Positions 1-8,181 of a stretch of 64,000 bases of DNA are shown here, in pieces. The DNA is from Laedolimicola sp934402125 (GTDB lineage: Bacteria > Bacillota > Clostridia > Lachnospirales > Lachnospiraceae): assembly GCF_052065835.1 (NCBI RefSeq), contig NZ_JBQHTG010000001.1, forward strand, positions 248,001-312,000, given 5' to 3'. The notes beneath the pieces were generated by a model. That model saw only the letters and a program-made list of their open reading frames with translations. It was not told the DNA's origin and searched no databases. A program made the position numbers and the translations under genes. Positions within the stretch are counted from its first letter, which is position 1. The number at the start of each line of letters is the position of its first letter.

Positions 1-164
1 TTTGTGATGTAGGAATTTAATGCCATATTCTGGGATTTAAAGGGGGCTGTTTTGTAGCCGTCCTGCTTAAATACCCGGCAGAGCCCGGCCACCAGAAAGC
101 TTTTGCCCGCATTGGACATGGTTCCCTGCACCATGATTACTTTTGCTTTTTTTCTGTCACTCAT
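1..164 (-). CDS. cobQ: Cobyric acid synthase, N-terminal part (runs off the window)
   Basis: The first 54 codons of a CobQ/CbiP-type glutamine-dependent amidotransferase read off the left edge. The start is the ATG at 164 (MSDRKKAKVIMVQGT), followed by the P-loop-like NAGKS and the family-typical FKSQNMALNSY. CobQ amidates the b, d, e and g side chains of adenosylcobyrinic acid diamide. It is the last visible gene of the cobalamin operon, 36 bp after cobD. The C-terminal glutaminase domain lies outside the window. Recognition is confident despite the short piece. Confidence 0.9.
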   Translation of the reverse strand, partial: MSDRKKAKVIMVQGTMSNAGKSFLVAGLCRVFKQDGYKTAPFKSQNMALNSYIT

Positions 165-200
165 GTTCTCACCCAGCTTCTTCCGTTTTTCTTTTCTGAA

Positions 201-1268
201 TCAGTTGCTCCGGCGCCGCCCCAGGGCTGCCAGAAGTTTCTCATTTTCCTCATGGCCCCGCACCGCGATCCGGTAATAATCCGGCCCCAGGCCGTGGTAA
301 TTGGCACAGCGGCGAATGAGGATTCCCTCTTCCTCCATCCGGTCTGCCAGCGTCCCGTCTCCGGGAGCCTGGAAGCAGAGATAATTGGCGTGGCCGTCAA
401 AGACGCGCAGTCCCAGCTTCTCCATTTCCGTCCGAAGGAACGTCCGCTCCTTCTCTATCAGGGCTATGGTTTTCTCCCGGAAGCCCTTTGCTCTAAGGGC
501 CGCGATTCCGGCTGCCTGGGCCGGCCCGGACACTGCCCAGGGCTGACCTGCCAGGCGCATCCGTTCCAGAAGCCCGGTATCTGCCGACAGCACATACCCC
601 AGACGCAAGCCCGGAATGGCATACATTTTCGTAAAGGATTTCAGGATCACAAGATTGGGATACTCCGAAAGCCATTTCACAGCCGAACAGGCTTCCTCCT
701 CTTCCACAAAATCCAGAAAACATTCGTCCAGACAGACGCTCACCGAAAGCTCCTTTGCCCGATCCAGAAGCTTTTTCACAAGACAAACCGGCGTCAAGGT
801 TCCGGTGGGATTGTTGGGGTTGCAGAGGAATACCAGATCGTGCTCTTCGCATAAGCTATCCACATAGCCTTCGGTAATTTCCAGAGTTTTCCCCAATGGG
901 AAGAAATCTATCCCCGTTCCCACCTGGTTCATGGCCTCCTCGTACTCGGCGAAGGCCGGAGCCGTTACCAGCGCCCGCTTCGGACGAAGGGCGTATACCA
1001 GTCGGTATATCAGATCCGCGCCGCCGTTGCCGCAGAGAATCCGCTCCTCCGGCTGGCCAAGCTGCTCAGAAAGGGCTGCCCGAAGCCGCCTGCAAAAGGG
1101 ATCCGGGTAATTCAGGGAAGCGTCCAGGCTTTCGATGACAGCCTCCCGGACTCCGGGGGGCATACCGAAGGGATTGATATTGGCGGAGAAGTCCAGAAGC
1201 TCCGCTTCCCTTCTGCCGCTTCTTTCTGCCGCGCCGCGGATATCTCCGCCGTGAAGAAATGTTGTCAT
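201..1268 (-). CDS. cobD: Threonine-phosphate decarboxylase (CobD), PLP-dependent
   Basis: This 355-residue class I/II aminotransferase-fold protein begins MTTFLHGGDIRGAAE and has LLDFSANINPFGMP near residue 25, typical of CobD and close to histidinol-phosphate aminotransferase. The PLP lysine is the K in SFTKMYAIPGLRLGY, and FLCNPNNPTG is the conserved cofactor loop. CobD makes (R)-1-amino-2-propanol phosphate, the nucleotide-loop linker of cobalamin. Its start overlaps the end of the upstream hemC fusion by 4 bp, which implies translational coupling. HisC is the alternative, but the cobalamin gene context favours CobD. Confidence 0.9.
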   Translation of the reverse strand: MTTFLHGGDIRGAAERSGRREAELLDFSANINPFGMPPGVREAVIESLDASLNYPDPFCRRLRAALSEQLGQPEERILCGNGGADLIYRLVYALRPKRALVTAPAFAEYEEAMNQVGTGIDFFPLGKTLEITEGYVDSLCEEHDLVFLCNPNNPTGTLTPVCLVKKLLDRAKELSVSVCLDECFLDFVEEEEACSAVKWLSEYPNLVILKSFTKMYAIPGLRLGYVLSADTGLLERMRLAGQPWAVSGPAQAAGIAALRAKGFREKTIALIEKERTFLRTEMEKLGLRVFDGHANYLCFQAPGDGTLADRMEEEGILIRRCANYHGLGPDYYRIAVRGHEENEKLLAALGRRRSN

Positions 1269-3664
1269 AGCTGATCCTTCCTGAGCACGTCCCGGATTCC
1301 CTCCGCGGTATACACCACTGCGCTGGCATAGACCGGAATTCCGGCCTTCTTCGCCGCCTTCTCTGTCACCGGTCCGATACAGATGGCCCGGACGCTCTGT
1401 CTCTTCGGCTGTTCTGCCATAGCCGCGAAGGCTTTTACTGCCGATGCGCTGGCAAAGGTGATATAATCCATCTCCGGCAGAAGCCGGTTCAGCTCCTCCG
1501 CCTTGCGCCCGTCCCGTTCTGTCCGATATAAAGCCACCGCCTTATAGTCTATGCCGGCTGTCTCCAGGGCTTCTGTAAGCTCTGTGGAAGCCTCCTCTGC
1601 CCTGAGTAGCAGAAGCTTATCCTCTTTTCCCAGGGTCGGAATCCACTCTACCGCCAGATCTGCGCTGGAATAACGGCTGGGTACAAAGTCCGCATAGATT
1701 CCCGCTGCCTCCAGGGCTTCCCTTGTGCCTGCGCCGATGACGGCGAATTTCACGCCGGCCAGGCTCCGGATATCCTGACGCCGTTCTCTTAATTCCTCCA
1801 GGAAGAACTGCACGCCGTTGCTGCTGGTCAGCACCACCCAGGTATATTCCGCGATTCCGGCAAAAGCCGCCTCTGTCTCCGGCGTCTGTAAACGTTTTGT
1901 ATAAATCAGGCTGAAGGGAATCACTTCTGCCCCGTCCTCAGCCAGAACCTGCCGCTGCTTTTCACACATGGGCTTCGTGCCGGTCAGAAGCACCCGTTTT
2001 CCGCGGAGAGGCTTGTCCTCCAGCCAGAAAAGCTGCTGCTGCAGGGTCACCACGTCGCCCACCACGGTAATGGCCGGAGTCTCGATCCCTGCCTCCCGGG
2101 CCGTATCCGCGATAGAGGCGAGCACCCCTGTCACCACCCGCTGACGGGCCGTGGTTCCGCTCTGTACCACTGCCGCCGGAGTTTCCGGATTCTTTCCGTG
2201 GGCAATCAGCTCCGCCGCAATATGGGGGAGATTTTTCAGGCCCATCAGAAAGGCCAGAGTTCCCTCTTCCTTCGCCAGTGTGGCGTAATCCAGCACCAGA
2301 CCGCTCTTATCCGCGCTCTCATGACCGGTAATCACATGGAAGGAGGAGGCAAAATCACGGTGGGTCACCGGGATTCCCGCATAAGCCGGAGCTGCGTAGG
2401 AGGAGGACACGCCCGGAACAATTTCAAATTCCACGCCGGCCTTCAGAAGCTCCTGGGCCTCCTCGCCGCCGCGTCCGAAGATAAAGGGATCGCCGCCCTT
2501 GACCCGGGCTACCTTTTTTCCCTCCAGTGCCTTTTCCACCAGAAGGGCATTGGTCTCCCACTGGCGTAAATGATGGTTGCTCGCGCGCTTTCCGGCATAG
2601 ATAAGCTCTGCGTCCTCTCTGGCCTCATTTAAAATGGCTCCGCTTGCCAGATTATCATAGACCAGCACGTCCGCGTGACGGATACACCAGAGCGCCTTTT
2701 GTGTCAGCAGTCCCATATCGCCCGGGCCTGCGCCCAGAAGCCAGACCTTGCCCCGCTTCACCTCTCTGGCCAGATTTTCACCCAGAAGACGGGCCTTCAG
2801 AAGCTTTTCCTCCCGGCTGTCTGCGCCGGTCAGATCTATTACCGCCTCGGCCCTGCGAAGCCCGGCGCTTCCCTCCGGCGCGTACAGCGCCTGCATCTTC
2901 AGGGAACGGCCCACCGGAACGCAAAGTCCCGCTGCCGGGGCATTACAGCTGCCGCCAATGGCCGACAGGAAGCTGCGCTCTGCCGTAAGCTCCAACTCCG
3001 CTTCCTCACAGTGAATGGCCTTCAGGACTTCCTCAAACCGTCCCTCCTTTGCCTCCACTGCCAGAATTCCCTGCCCTGCCGCAGGAAGGAAGCTGTCCGT
3101 GTCCAGATATTCCAGATGGATGCCTTCCTCCTCCGTCAGTCCCAGCCGCTCCAGGCCTGCCGCCGCCAGAAGAATGGCGTCATACTGGCCTTCCTTTAAT
3201 TTCCGGAGTCTGGTCTGCACATTGCCCCGGAGCATCTGAATCCGCACGGTGGGATTCAGCTCTTTGATCTGCAGCTCCCGCCTCAGGGAGCTGGTTCCCA
3301 CGATACTGCCCGGCGCCAGATCCCGCGCCTTCACGCCGCTTGTGGTCACCAGCACGTCATGGACATCCGCCCGCTCCAGAACAGCTCCGATATAGAGCCC
3401 CTCCGGAAATTCCATGGGCATATCCTTTGCGCTGTGAACCGCCAGATCCACTTCTTCCTTCAGAAGAGCCTCCTCCAGCTCCTGGGTAAAGACGCCCTTG
3501 CCTCCAAAGGAGGTCAGGGATTTATCCAGAATCTCGTCGCCCTTCGTGGACATCTCCACCAGCTCTACCTCTGCCTCCGGAAATGCCTCTTCTATCCGCC
3601 GCCGCACCAGATTCGTCTGAATCAGGGCCAGCCTGCTTTTTCTTGTACCTATCCGAATCTTCAT
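1265..3664 (-). CDS. hemC-cobA-hemD: Triple fusion: porphobilinogen deaminase, uroporphyrinogen-III methyltransferase, uroporphyrinogen-III synthase
   Basis: 799 residues in three blocks. Residues 1-305 are HemC, with HSAKDMP (catalytic Asp81) and IGGSCNAPA (Cys240, dipyrromethane cofactor attachment). Residues 306-550 are a SUMT-type methyltransferase (CobA), with VWLLGAGPGD, VKGGDPFIFGRGGEE and PGVSS. Residues 554-799 are HemD, starting LRGKRVLLTGTKP. Together they take porphobilinogen to uroporphyrinogen III and on to precorrin-2, the branch point to siroheme and B12. A CobA-HemD fusion is common in Clostridia; adding HemC in the same chain is less usual. No internal ribosome site was obvious at the domain borders. 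Confidence 0.93.
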   Translation of the reverse strand: MKIRIGTRKSRLALIQTNLVRRRIEEAFPEAEVELVEMSTKGDEILDKSLTSFGGKGVFTQELEEALLKEEVDLAVHSAKDMPMEFPEGLYIGAVLERADVHDVLVTTSGVKARDLAPGSIVGTSSLRRELQIKELNPTVRIQMLRGNVQTRLRKLKEGQYDAILLAAAGLERLGLTEEEGIHLEYLDTDSFLPAAGQGILAVEAKEGRFEEVLKAIHCEEAELELTAERSFLSAIGGSCNAPAAGLCVPVGRSLKMQALYAPEGSAGLRRAEAVIDLTGADSREEKLLKARLLGENLAREVKRGKVWLLGAGPGDMGLLTQKALWCIRHADVLVYDNLASGAILNEAREDAELIYAGKRASNHHLRQWETNALLVEKALEGKKVARVKGGDPFIFGRGGEEAQELLKAGVEFEIVPGVSSSYAAPAYAGIPVTHRDFASSFHVITGHESADKSGLVLDYATLAKEEGTLAFLMGLKNLPHIAAELIAHGKNPETPAAVVQSGTTARQRVVTGVLASIADTAREAGIETPAITVVGDVVTLQQQLFWLEDKPLRGKRVLLTGTKPMCEKQRQVLAEDGAEVIPFSLIYTKRLQTPETEAAFAGIAEYTWVVLTSSNGVQFFLEELRERRQDIRSLAGVKFAVIGAGTREALEAAGIYADFVPSRYSSADLAVEWIPTLGKEDKLLLLRAEEASTELTEALETAGIDYKAVALYRTERDGRKAEELNRLLPEMDYITFASASAVKAFAAMAEQPKRQSVRAICIGPVTEKAAKKAGIPVYASAVVYTAEGIRDVLRKDQL

Positions 3665-3672
3665 GTTATCTC

Positions 3673-4410
3673 CTATTTCTGCAGCTGGTATCCCCTGGGT
3701 GTGATCATACGTCCCTTGCTTACGTAGGTCTGGGAATTACCGATAATCACCACGCTGAACATATCGATCTCCGCATTCTTAAACTCTGCCAGCGTAGTAA
3801 TCTGCTTACTCTCCTCCTTGCGGCCCGCATGGCGCACAATTCCCACCGGCGTCTCCGGCTTCCGGTATTTCAGCAGAATTTCCGCCGCCTGCTCCACATA
3901 GGTTGTGCGCTTTTTGCTCTTGGGATTGTACAGGCAGACAATCATGTCGCCCTGGCCCGCGCAGTCCACGCGCTTCATAATCAGATCCAGCGGGGTCATC
4001 AGATCGCTTAAGCTGATCACCGCAAAATCGTGCATCAGGGGCGCGCCCAGAACCGAGGCTGCCGCGCTGGCCGCGGTCACGCCCGGCACCGTCTCAATCT
4101 CGATGTCCGCGTTCATTTCCTCTGCCACCTGGTAAATGATACCCGCCATGCCGTAGATACCGCTGTCTCCGGAGCTGACCATGGCCACAGTCTGATCCTT
4201 CATGGCTTCCTCTACCGCCATCCGGCAGCGCTTGACCTCCTGCATCATGGGAGTCGCCAGATAATTCTTATCCGGGAAGAACTCCTTCAGCATATCCACA
4301 TAGGTGGTATAGCCTGTAATAATATCCGCATGATTGATAACCTCGATACATTTGGCAGTCATATGCTCGTAACCGCCGGGGCCGAAGCCCACCACATATA
4401 ATTTTCCCAT
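3673..4410 (-). CDS. cbiH: Cobalt-precorrin-3 C17-methyltransferase (CbiH/CobJ)
   Basis: SAM-dependent tetrapyrrole methylase that contracts the corrin ring at C17. The N-terminal MGKLYVVGFGPGG glycine loop, SSGDSGIYGMAG and VPGVTAASAAASVLG are typical of CbiH/CobJ. I prefer the ATG at 4410 over the upstream ATG at 4422 because GGAG lies 6-7 nt before 4410 and overlaps the upstream start. It lies between hemA and the hemC fusion in the B12 operon. The anaerobic (early cobalt insertion) version is inferred from the likely host. Confidence 0.9.
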   Translation of the reverse strand: MGKLYVVGFGPGGYEHMTAKCIEVINHADIITGYTTYVDMLKEFFPDKNYLATPMMQEVKRCRMAVEEAMKDQTVAMVSSGDSGIYGMAGIIYQVAEEMNADIEIETVPGVTAASAAASVLGAPLMHDFAVISLSDLMTPLDLIMKRVDCAGQGDMIVCLYNPKSKKRTTYVEQAAEILLKYRKPETPVGIVRHAGRKEESKQITTLAEFKNAEIDMFSVVIIGNSQTYVSKGRMITPRGYQLQK

Positions 4411-4438
4411 TGTATTCTCCATTTTCTATGATAAACAT

Positions 4439-5641
4439 TTATTTTTCCGGCTCCCGGAGGCAGTTTACAAAGGCCTCCAGCTCCTCCGGATCCGCGTTCT
4501 CCCGAATCCGGTAAAACAGCTTGTCGATGGCTTTTCCGAAGCCCTTTTTCTCTGCTTCCTCCTCCATCCACTGCTTTACCTCCTGAAGCCTCGGTACCGC
4601 CTGCTGGAAAATCATCCAGCACATGAAATCCTCTTCGTATTCCTCCAGAATCTCTCCCGCCTGCTGGACTGCTTCCTTCTTCGCCCTGTTGTTAGCTTCC
4701 GCTAACTCCGTGAAGTCGTCCATATTATAGAAAAAGGTGTGGGGGAATTCCGCAATGCTTTCCTCGATATCCACCGGAACCGCCAGATCCACAAAGACTC
4801 TCGTCTTATCCGTCCGCAGACGCTCCTTCACCTTCGTTCCGGTCAGCGTATAATGGGGGCTGGCCGTGGCGCTGATAATGACGTCCATGTCGTCGATATA
4901 ATCGTAGCGCTCCTTATAATCAATCACCGTATCGGACTCGCTCTTTCTGTGGGCGTCATGGGTCAGGGTCACATTGCGGAGGGTGCTGTAGATCCGCAGC
5001 CCCTTCAGACTGTACAGGTTCTTCAGCACGATACCGCCAATCTGTCCGGTACCGCCGATAACCATGACGTTTTTTCCCTCCAGGCTTCCGCCGAAGGCCT
5101 CCTCTGCCGCTTTTACCGCCAGGGTTGCCGTGGATACGGAGGTTTTGGACAGCTCCGTATCGGTCTTGATTCTTTTGGCACAGGTCACCGCATAGCGGAA
5201 CAGGGTATTCAGGTATTTCCCGCTGTTGCCGGTCTCCTGGGCCAATCCATGGGCCTGCTTCACCTGGCCGAGGATCTGATCCTCCCCCACTACCATGGAA
5301 TCCAGTCCCGCGGTCACGGAAAGCAGATGATGAACCGCCTTCCGATCCTGATAAAAGCGCAGATAATCCGATACGTCCTCCTTTAAGGCTACTGCCCCGG
5401 ACTCCCGGAGAATCAGCTCCTGCAGCCTGGTAAATACATTTTTCTTTTTATCCTGGGCCGCGTCAAAATAAGTGTAGATCTCCGTCCGGTTGCAGGTAGC
5501 GATAATAACGCTCTCTGCCGCTCCGCCTTCCTCCCGGAGAATTCTTCCAAGCTCTGCCTGCTTCTCTTTCGTAAAAGCGAACAGCTCCCGGACCTCCAGC
5601 GGCGCCGTCTTATGGCTGATGCTGATAAGCCGGATACTCAT
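4439..5641 (-). CDS. hemA: Glutamyl-tRNA reductase (HemA)
   Basis: This 400-residue protein has catalytic Cys50 in IIATCNRTEIYTY, followed by the GEDQILGQVK segment and the Rossmann motif VMVIGGTGQIGG. It reduces Glu-tRNA(Glu) to glutamate-1-semialdehyde, the first committed step of C5-pathway tetrapyrrole synthesis. Sitting inside the B12 operon places precursor supply under the same riboswitch. The start overlaps the end of cbiF by 4 bp, so translation is probably coupled. Confidence 0.94.
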   Translation of the reverse strand: MSIRLISISHKTAPLEVRELFAFTKEKQAELGRILREEGGAAESVIIATCNRTEIYTYFDAAQDKKKNVFTRLQELILRESGAVALKEDVSDYLRFYQDRKAVHHLLSVTAGLDSMVVGEDQILGQVKQAHGLAQETGNSGKYLNTLFRYAVTCAKRIKTDTELSKTSVSTATLAVKAAEEAFGGSLEGKNVMVIGGTGQIGGIVLKNLYSLKGLRIYSTLRNVTLTHDAHRKSESDTVIDYKERYDYIDDMDVIISATASPHYTLTGTKVKERLRTDKTRVFVDLAVPVDIEESIAEFPHTFFYNMDDFTELAEANNRAKKEAVQQAGEILEEYEEDFMCWMIFQQAVPRLQEVKQWMEEEAEKKGFGKAIDKLFYRIRENADPEELEAFVNCLREPEK

Positions 5642-6396
5642 GACTCTCTGACTCCCTTCCGGAATTCGTGGGTAAAGGTCTTATCATAAAGCTTGGACAG
5701 CTCGTAGTCGTCTCCCAGAAAATCGCCTACCACCGTCAGGGCAGTCTTGGTAATGCCTGCTTCCTTTACCTTCTGGGCGATATCCAGAAGGGTTCCTCGT
5801 ACGATTTTCTGCTCCGGCCAGCTTGCCTTATATACCACAGCTACCGGTGTGTCCGGTCGGTATTCCTTCCGAAGCGTAGCGGACAGCTCGTCCATCATAC
5901 CGATACTCAGAAAAATGATCATGGTGGCGTGGTGCTTTGCCAGATCTGCAAGCTTCTCGCCCTCCGGCATGGGAGTTCTTCCCTCCATCCGGGTCAGGAT
6001 CACCGTCTGGCTCACGCCCGGCAGGGTATACTCCTTCTTCAGGGCCGCCGCGGTTGCCAGGAAGGAGCTGACGCCCGGAATGACTTCATACTCGATCCCC
6101 ATGCGAGAAAGGGCGTCCATCTGCTCCCGGTGCGCCCCGAAGATTGCCGGATCACCCGTATGTACCCGGACTACCTTCAGACCCTTGTCCTCGCCTTCCT
6201 TCATAACAGACAGTACCTCTTCCAGAGTCATGGTGGCGCTGTTATAAATCTGCGCGCCCTCCTTCGCGTCTGCCAGCACCTGGGGGTTCACCAGGGAGCC
6301 TGCGTAAATGATAATATCCGCGCTGTCGATGAGTTTCTTTCCCTTGATTGTCAAAAGCTCCGGATCGCCCGGGCCTGCACCGATAAATGATACCAT
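5638..6396 (-). CDS. cbiF: Cobalt-precorrin-4 C11-methyltransferase (CbiF/CobM)
   Basis: 252-residue tetrapyrrole methylase. MVSFIGAGPGDPELLT is the SAM glycine loop; VRVHTGDPAIFGAHREQM and PGVSSFLATAAAL are characteristic of CbiF/CobM. It methylates C11 of cobalt-precorrin-4. It overlaps hemA by 4 bp and lies 4 bp after cbiL. Confidence 0.92.
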   Translation of the reverse strand: MVSFIGAGPGDPELLTIKGKKLIDSADIIIYAGSLVNPQVLADAKEGAQIYNSATMTLEEVLSVMKEGEDKGLKVVRVHTGDPAIFGAHREQMDALSRMGIEYEVIPGVSSFLATAAALKKEYTLPGVSQTVILTRMEGRTPMPEGEKLADLAKHHATMIIFLSIGMMDELSATLRKEYRPDTPVAVVYKASWPEQKIVRGTLLDIAQKVKEAGITKTALTVVGDFLGDDYELSKLYDKTFTHEFRKGVRES

Positions 6397-6400
6397 AGCT

Positions 6401-7102
6401 CTACCTCTTCTCTCTCTTGATAATTACGGTTGTAAAGTAACTGTAGCTTCTCTCCGGATCCATCGGTCCGATATATTCGTCTTTCATGCCTACGCAGCTG
6501 ATCACGGTAGCGCACGCTCTGCTGCGTCCATGCTTTTCCATCAGCTCCAGAAGCTTCGGAATACTGCCTCCGGCCTTCATAACCACCACGTTGTCGTAAT
6601 GGGCGATGGCGTCCTCCACCTCCTGTCCGGAACGAACAGAGGGCACGATGACCAGGGATTCATTTCCCTCCATCAGGGGCAGCTTTGCCGCAGCTGCTCC
6701 GCTGCAGAAGGAGGGGATACCCGGAATGATCTCCGTTTCAAAGCCATGCTCCGCCACATACTGATTGACATATATATAGGTGCTGTATACAGACACATCG
6801 CCCAGGGTGATCATAGCGATATTCTTTCCCTTGGAAAGCTCTGCCGTCATCTGCTCGCCTACGGCTGCCCGGCATTTCTTCCGCTCCTCTGTGTCCTTCG
6901 CCATCCGGAATACCACTTCCAGGAGCTCTTTCTTCTCCAGATCCACCACCGGACGGATAATCTCCAGCGCGGTGCTCAGTTCGCCGGACTCCTTTACGGG
7001 AACGGCGATCACATCTGCCCCGTCCAGAATCCGCTTCGCCTTCAGTGTCAGAAGCTCCGGATCGCCCGGGCCCACACCGATACCATATAATTTTCCACTC
7101 AT
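6401..7102 (-). CDS. cbiL: Cobalt-precorrin-2 C20-methyltransferase (CbiL/CobI)
   Basis: 233 residues. MSGKLYGIGVGPGDPELLTLKA and ITLGDVSVYSTYIYV are typical of CbiL/CobI, which adds the C20 methyl group to (cobalt-)precorrin-2. The preceding tcdA stop codon directly abuts its ATG. It follows directly on the precorrin-2 product made by the CobA block of the downstream fusion. Confidence 0.92.
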   Translation of the reverse strand: MSGKLYGIGVGPGDPELLTLKAKRILDGADVIAVPVKESGELSTALEIIRPVVDLEKKELLEVVFRMAKDTEERKKCRAAVGEQMTAELSKGKNIAMITLGDVSVYSTYIYVNQYVAEHGFETEIIPGIPSFCSGAAAAKLPLMEGNESLVIVPSVRSGQEVEDAIAHYDNVVVMKAGGSIPKLLELMEKHGRSRACATVISCVGMKDEYIGPMDPERSYSYFTTVIIKREKR

Positions 7103-7864
7103 TTATCTTTCCTCCTGCTCCTGGGCGGCACGGGCGCGGTTCATGGCGTCCTCCGTCAGGTCTTTTATGATTTCGCTTGCGATTAAAAGTCCGGCTACGG
7201 ACGGTACATACGCAGTAGAGCCGGGAACCGATCGCCGCTGCGGGCATTCCCCGCTTACTTCCCCGTTCTCAATGGGGCACACCGACTTCTCTCTGGAATA
7301 AAGCACCTTCAACTTCGGAATCCCCCGTTTCTTCAGCTCCCGCCGCATCACTCTCGCCAGCGGGCACACGCTGGTCTGGTAAATATCCGCCACCTCAAAC
7401 AGGAAAGGGTTCAGCTTGTTGCCTGCGCCCATACTGCTGATAAGGGGTACACCAGCCTTTTCACATTCCTCCACCAGAGAAATCTTCGCAGTGACCGTGT
7501 CAATGGCGTCCACCACATAGGTATAGCTGGCAAAATCAAACTGTTCCTTATTCTCCGGAAGGAAGAAGCACCGGTGCGTCTCCACCTGAGCATCCGGATT
7601 GATATCCAGAATCCGCTCCTTCATCACGTCGGTTTTGTACTGTCCTACGGTTTTCCGGGTAGCGATAATCTGACGGTTCAGGTTCGTCAGACATACCTTA
7701 TCGTCGTCAATCAGATCGAAAGCCCCTACGCCGCTCCGGACCAGGGCCTCCACCACATAACCGCCCACGCCGCCGATACCAAAGACGGCTATCCGGGCTT
7801 CCTTAAGAAGCTCCATGGCTTCCTTTCCCAGTAATAATTCAGTTCTTGAAAACTGGTTTAACAT
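7103..7864 (-). CDS. tcdA: tRNA threonylcarbamoyladenosine dehydratase (TcdA/CsdL), ThiF/E1-like
   Basis: E1-like adenylating enzyme with the nucleotide motif IAVFGIGGVGGYVVEAL and NLNRQI, and the C-terminal VPGSTAYVPSVAGLLIAS segment typical of TcdA. It cyclises t6A37 to ct6A37 in ANN-decoding tRNAs. The start is the ATG at 7864, with GAGGAG about 6 nt upstream; a longer in-frame extension to 7984 would read through the terminator and riboswitch and is rejected. It is the first gene after the cobalamin riboswitch, so a tRNA-modification gene appears to be under B12 control. Confidence 0.88.
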   Translation of the reverse strand: MLNQFSRTELLLGKEAMELLKEARIAVFGIGGVGGYVVEALVRSGVGAFDLIDDDKVCLTNLNRQIIATRKTVGQYKTDVMKERILDINPDAQVETHRCFFLPENKEQFDFASYTYVVDAIDTVTAKISLVEECEKAGVPLISSMGAGNKLNPFLFEVADIYQTSVCPLARVMRRELKKRGIPKLKVLYSREKSVCPIENGEVSGECPQRRSVPGSTAYVPSVAGLLIASEIIKDLTEDAMNRARAAQEQEER

Positions 7865-7891
7865 CTTTTTCTCCTCATGCATCTGTAAATT

Positions 7892-7920
7892 AAAAAAGAG
7901 ATCTGTATCGACAGATCTCT
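7892..7920 (-). terminator. Riboswitch-controlled intrinsic terminator
   Basis: A perfect 10-bp stem, AGAGATCTGT/ACAGATCTCT with a 4-nt loop, is followed on the minus strand by six T residues. It lies between the cobalamin aptamer and tcdA, which suggests ligand-dependent transcription termination of the whole B12 operon. Confidence 0.88.
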
Positions 7921-7984
7921 CCTTATCATCGGCAGGGGATTTTCTCTTATCCCGCCGCCAAATATATCCGGAACCACTTTCCAC

Positions 7985-8105
7985 GGAAGCCTGTCCATTG
8001 CCGCAAAGATCAGGTAGCCTGGCTTTGCAGACAAGCTGCTTACAGTGACCGGATCGCTCAGGCCTTTCACCTGATTCCCCTGTTTTATGCTCAAGGCATA
8101 CTCTC
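7985..8105 (-). ncRNA. Cobalamin riboswitch aptamer
   Basis: On the minus strand the leader carries, in order, GGTGAAAGGCC (8061-8073), CCGGTCACTGTA (around 8041-8052) and the B12-box-like AGCCAGGCTACCTG (8011-8024). These match the conserved core of cobalamin riboswitches. An intrinsic terminator follows about 90 nt downstream and then the B12 operon, which fits the expected regulatory target. The limits are approximate. Confidence 0.85.
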
Positions 8106-8124
8106 TGCGTTTTTCGTCTTAGTC

Positions 8125-8153
8125 AGTTTAGCATACAGACAGACTTTCGTCAA
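8125..8153 (-). promoter_or_regulatory. Promoter of the B12 operon
   Basis: TTGACG (8148-8153), a 17-nt spacer and TAAACT (8125-8130) on the minus strand form a sigma-A-like promoter just upstream of the riboswitch. Confidence 0.6.
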
Positions 8154-8181
8154 TAAAATATACCCCCCTGGGTTTCCCATT

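Noticed and set aside
7865..7984. N-terminal extension of tcdA
   Set aside because: It would translate through the riboswitch terminator; a clear ribosome site supports the ATG at 7864.
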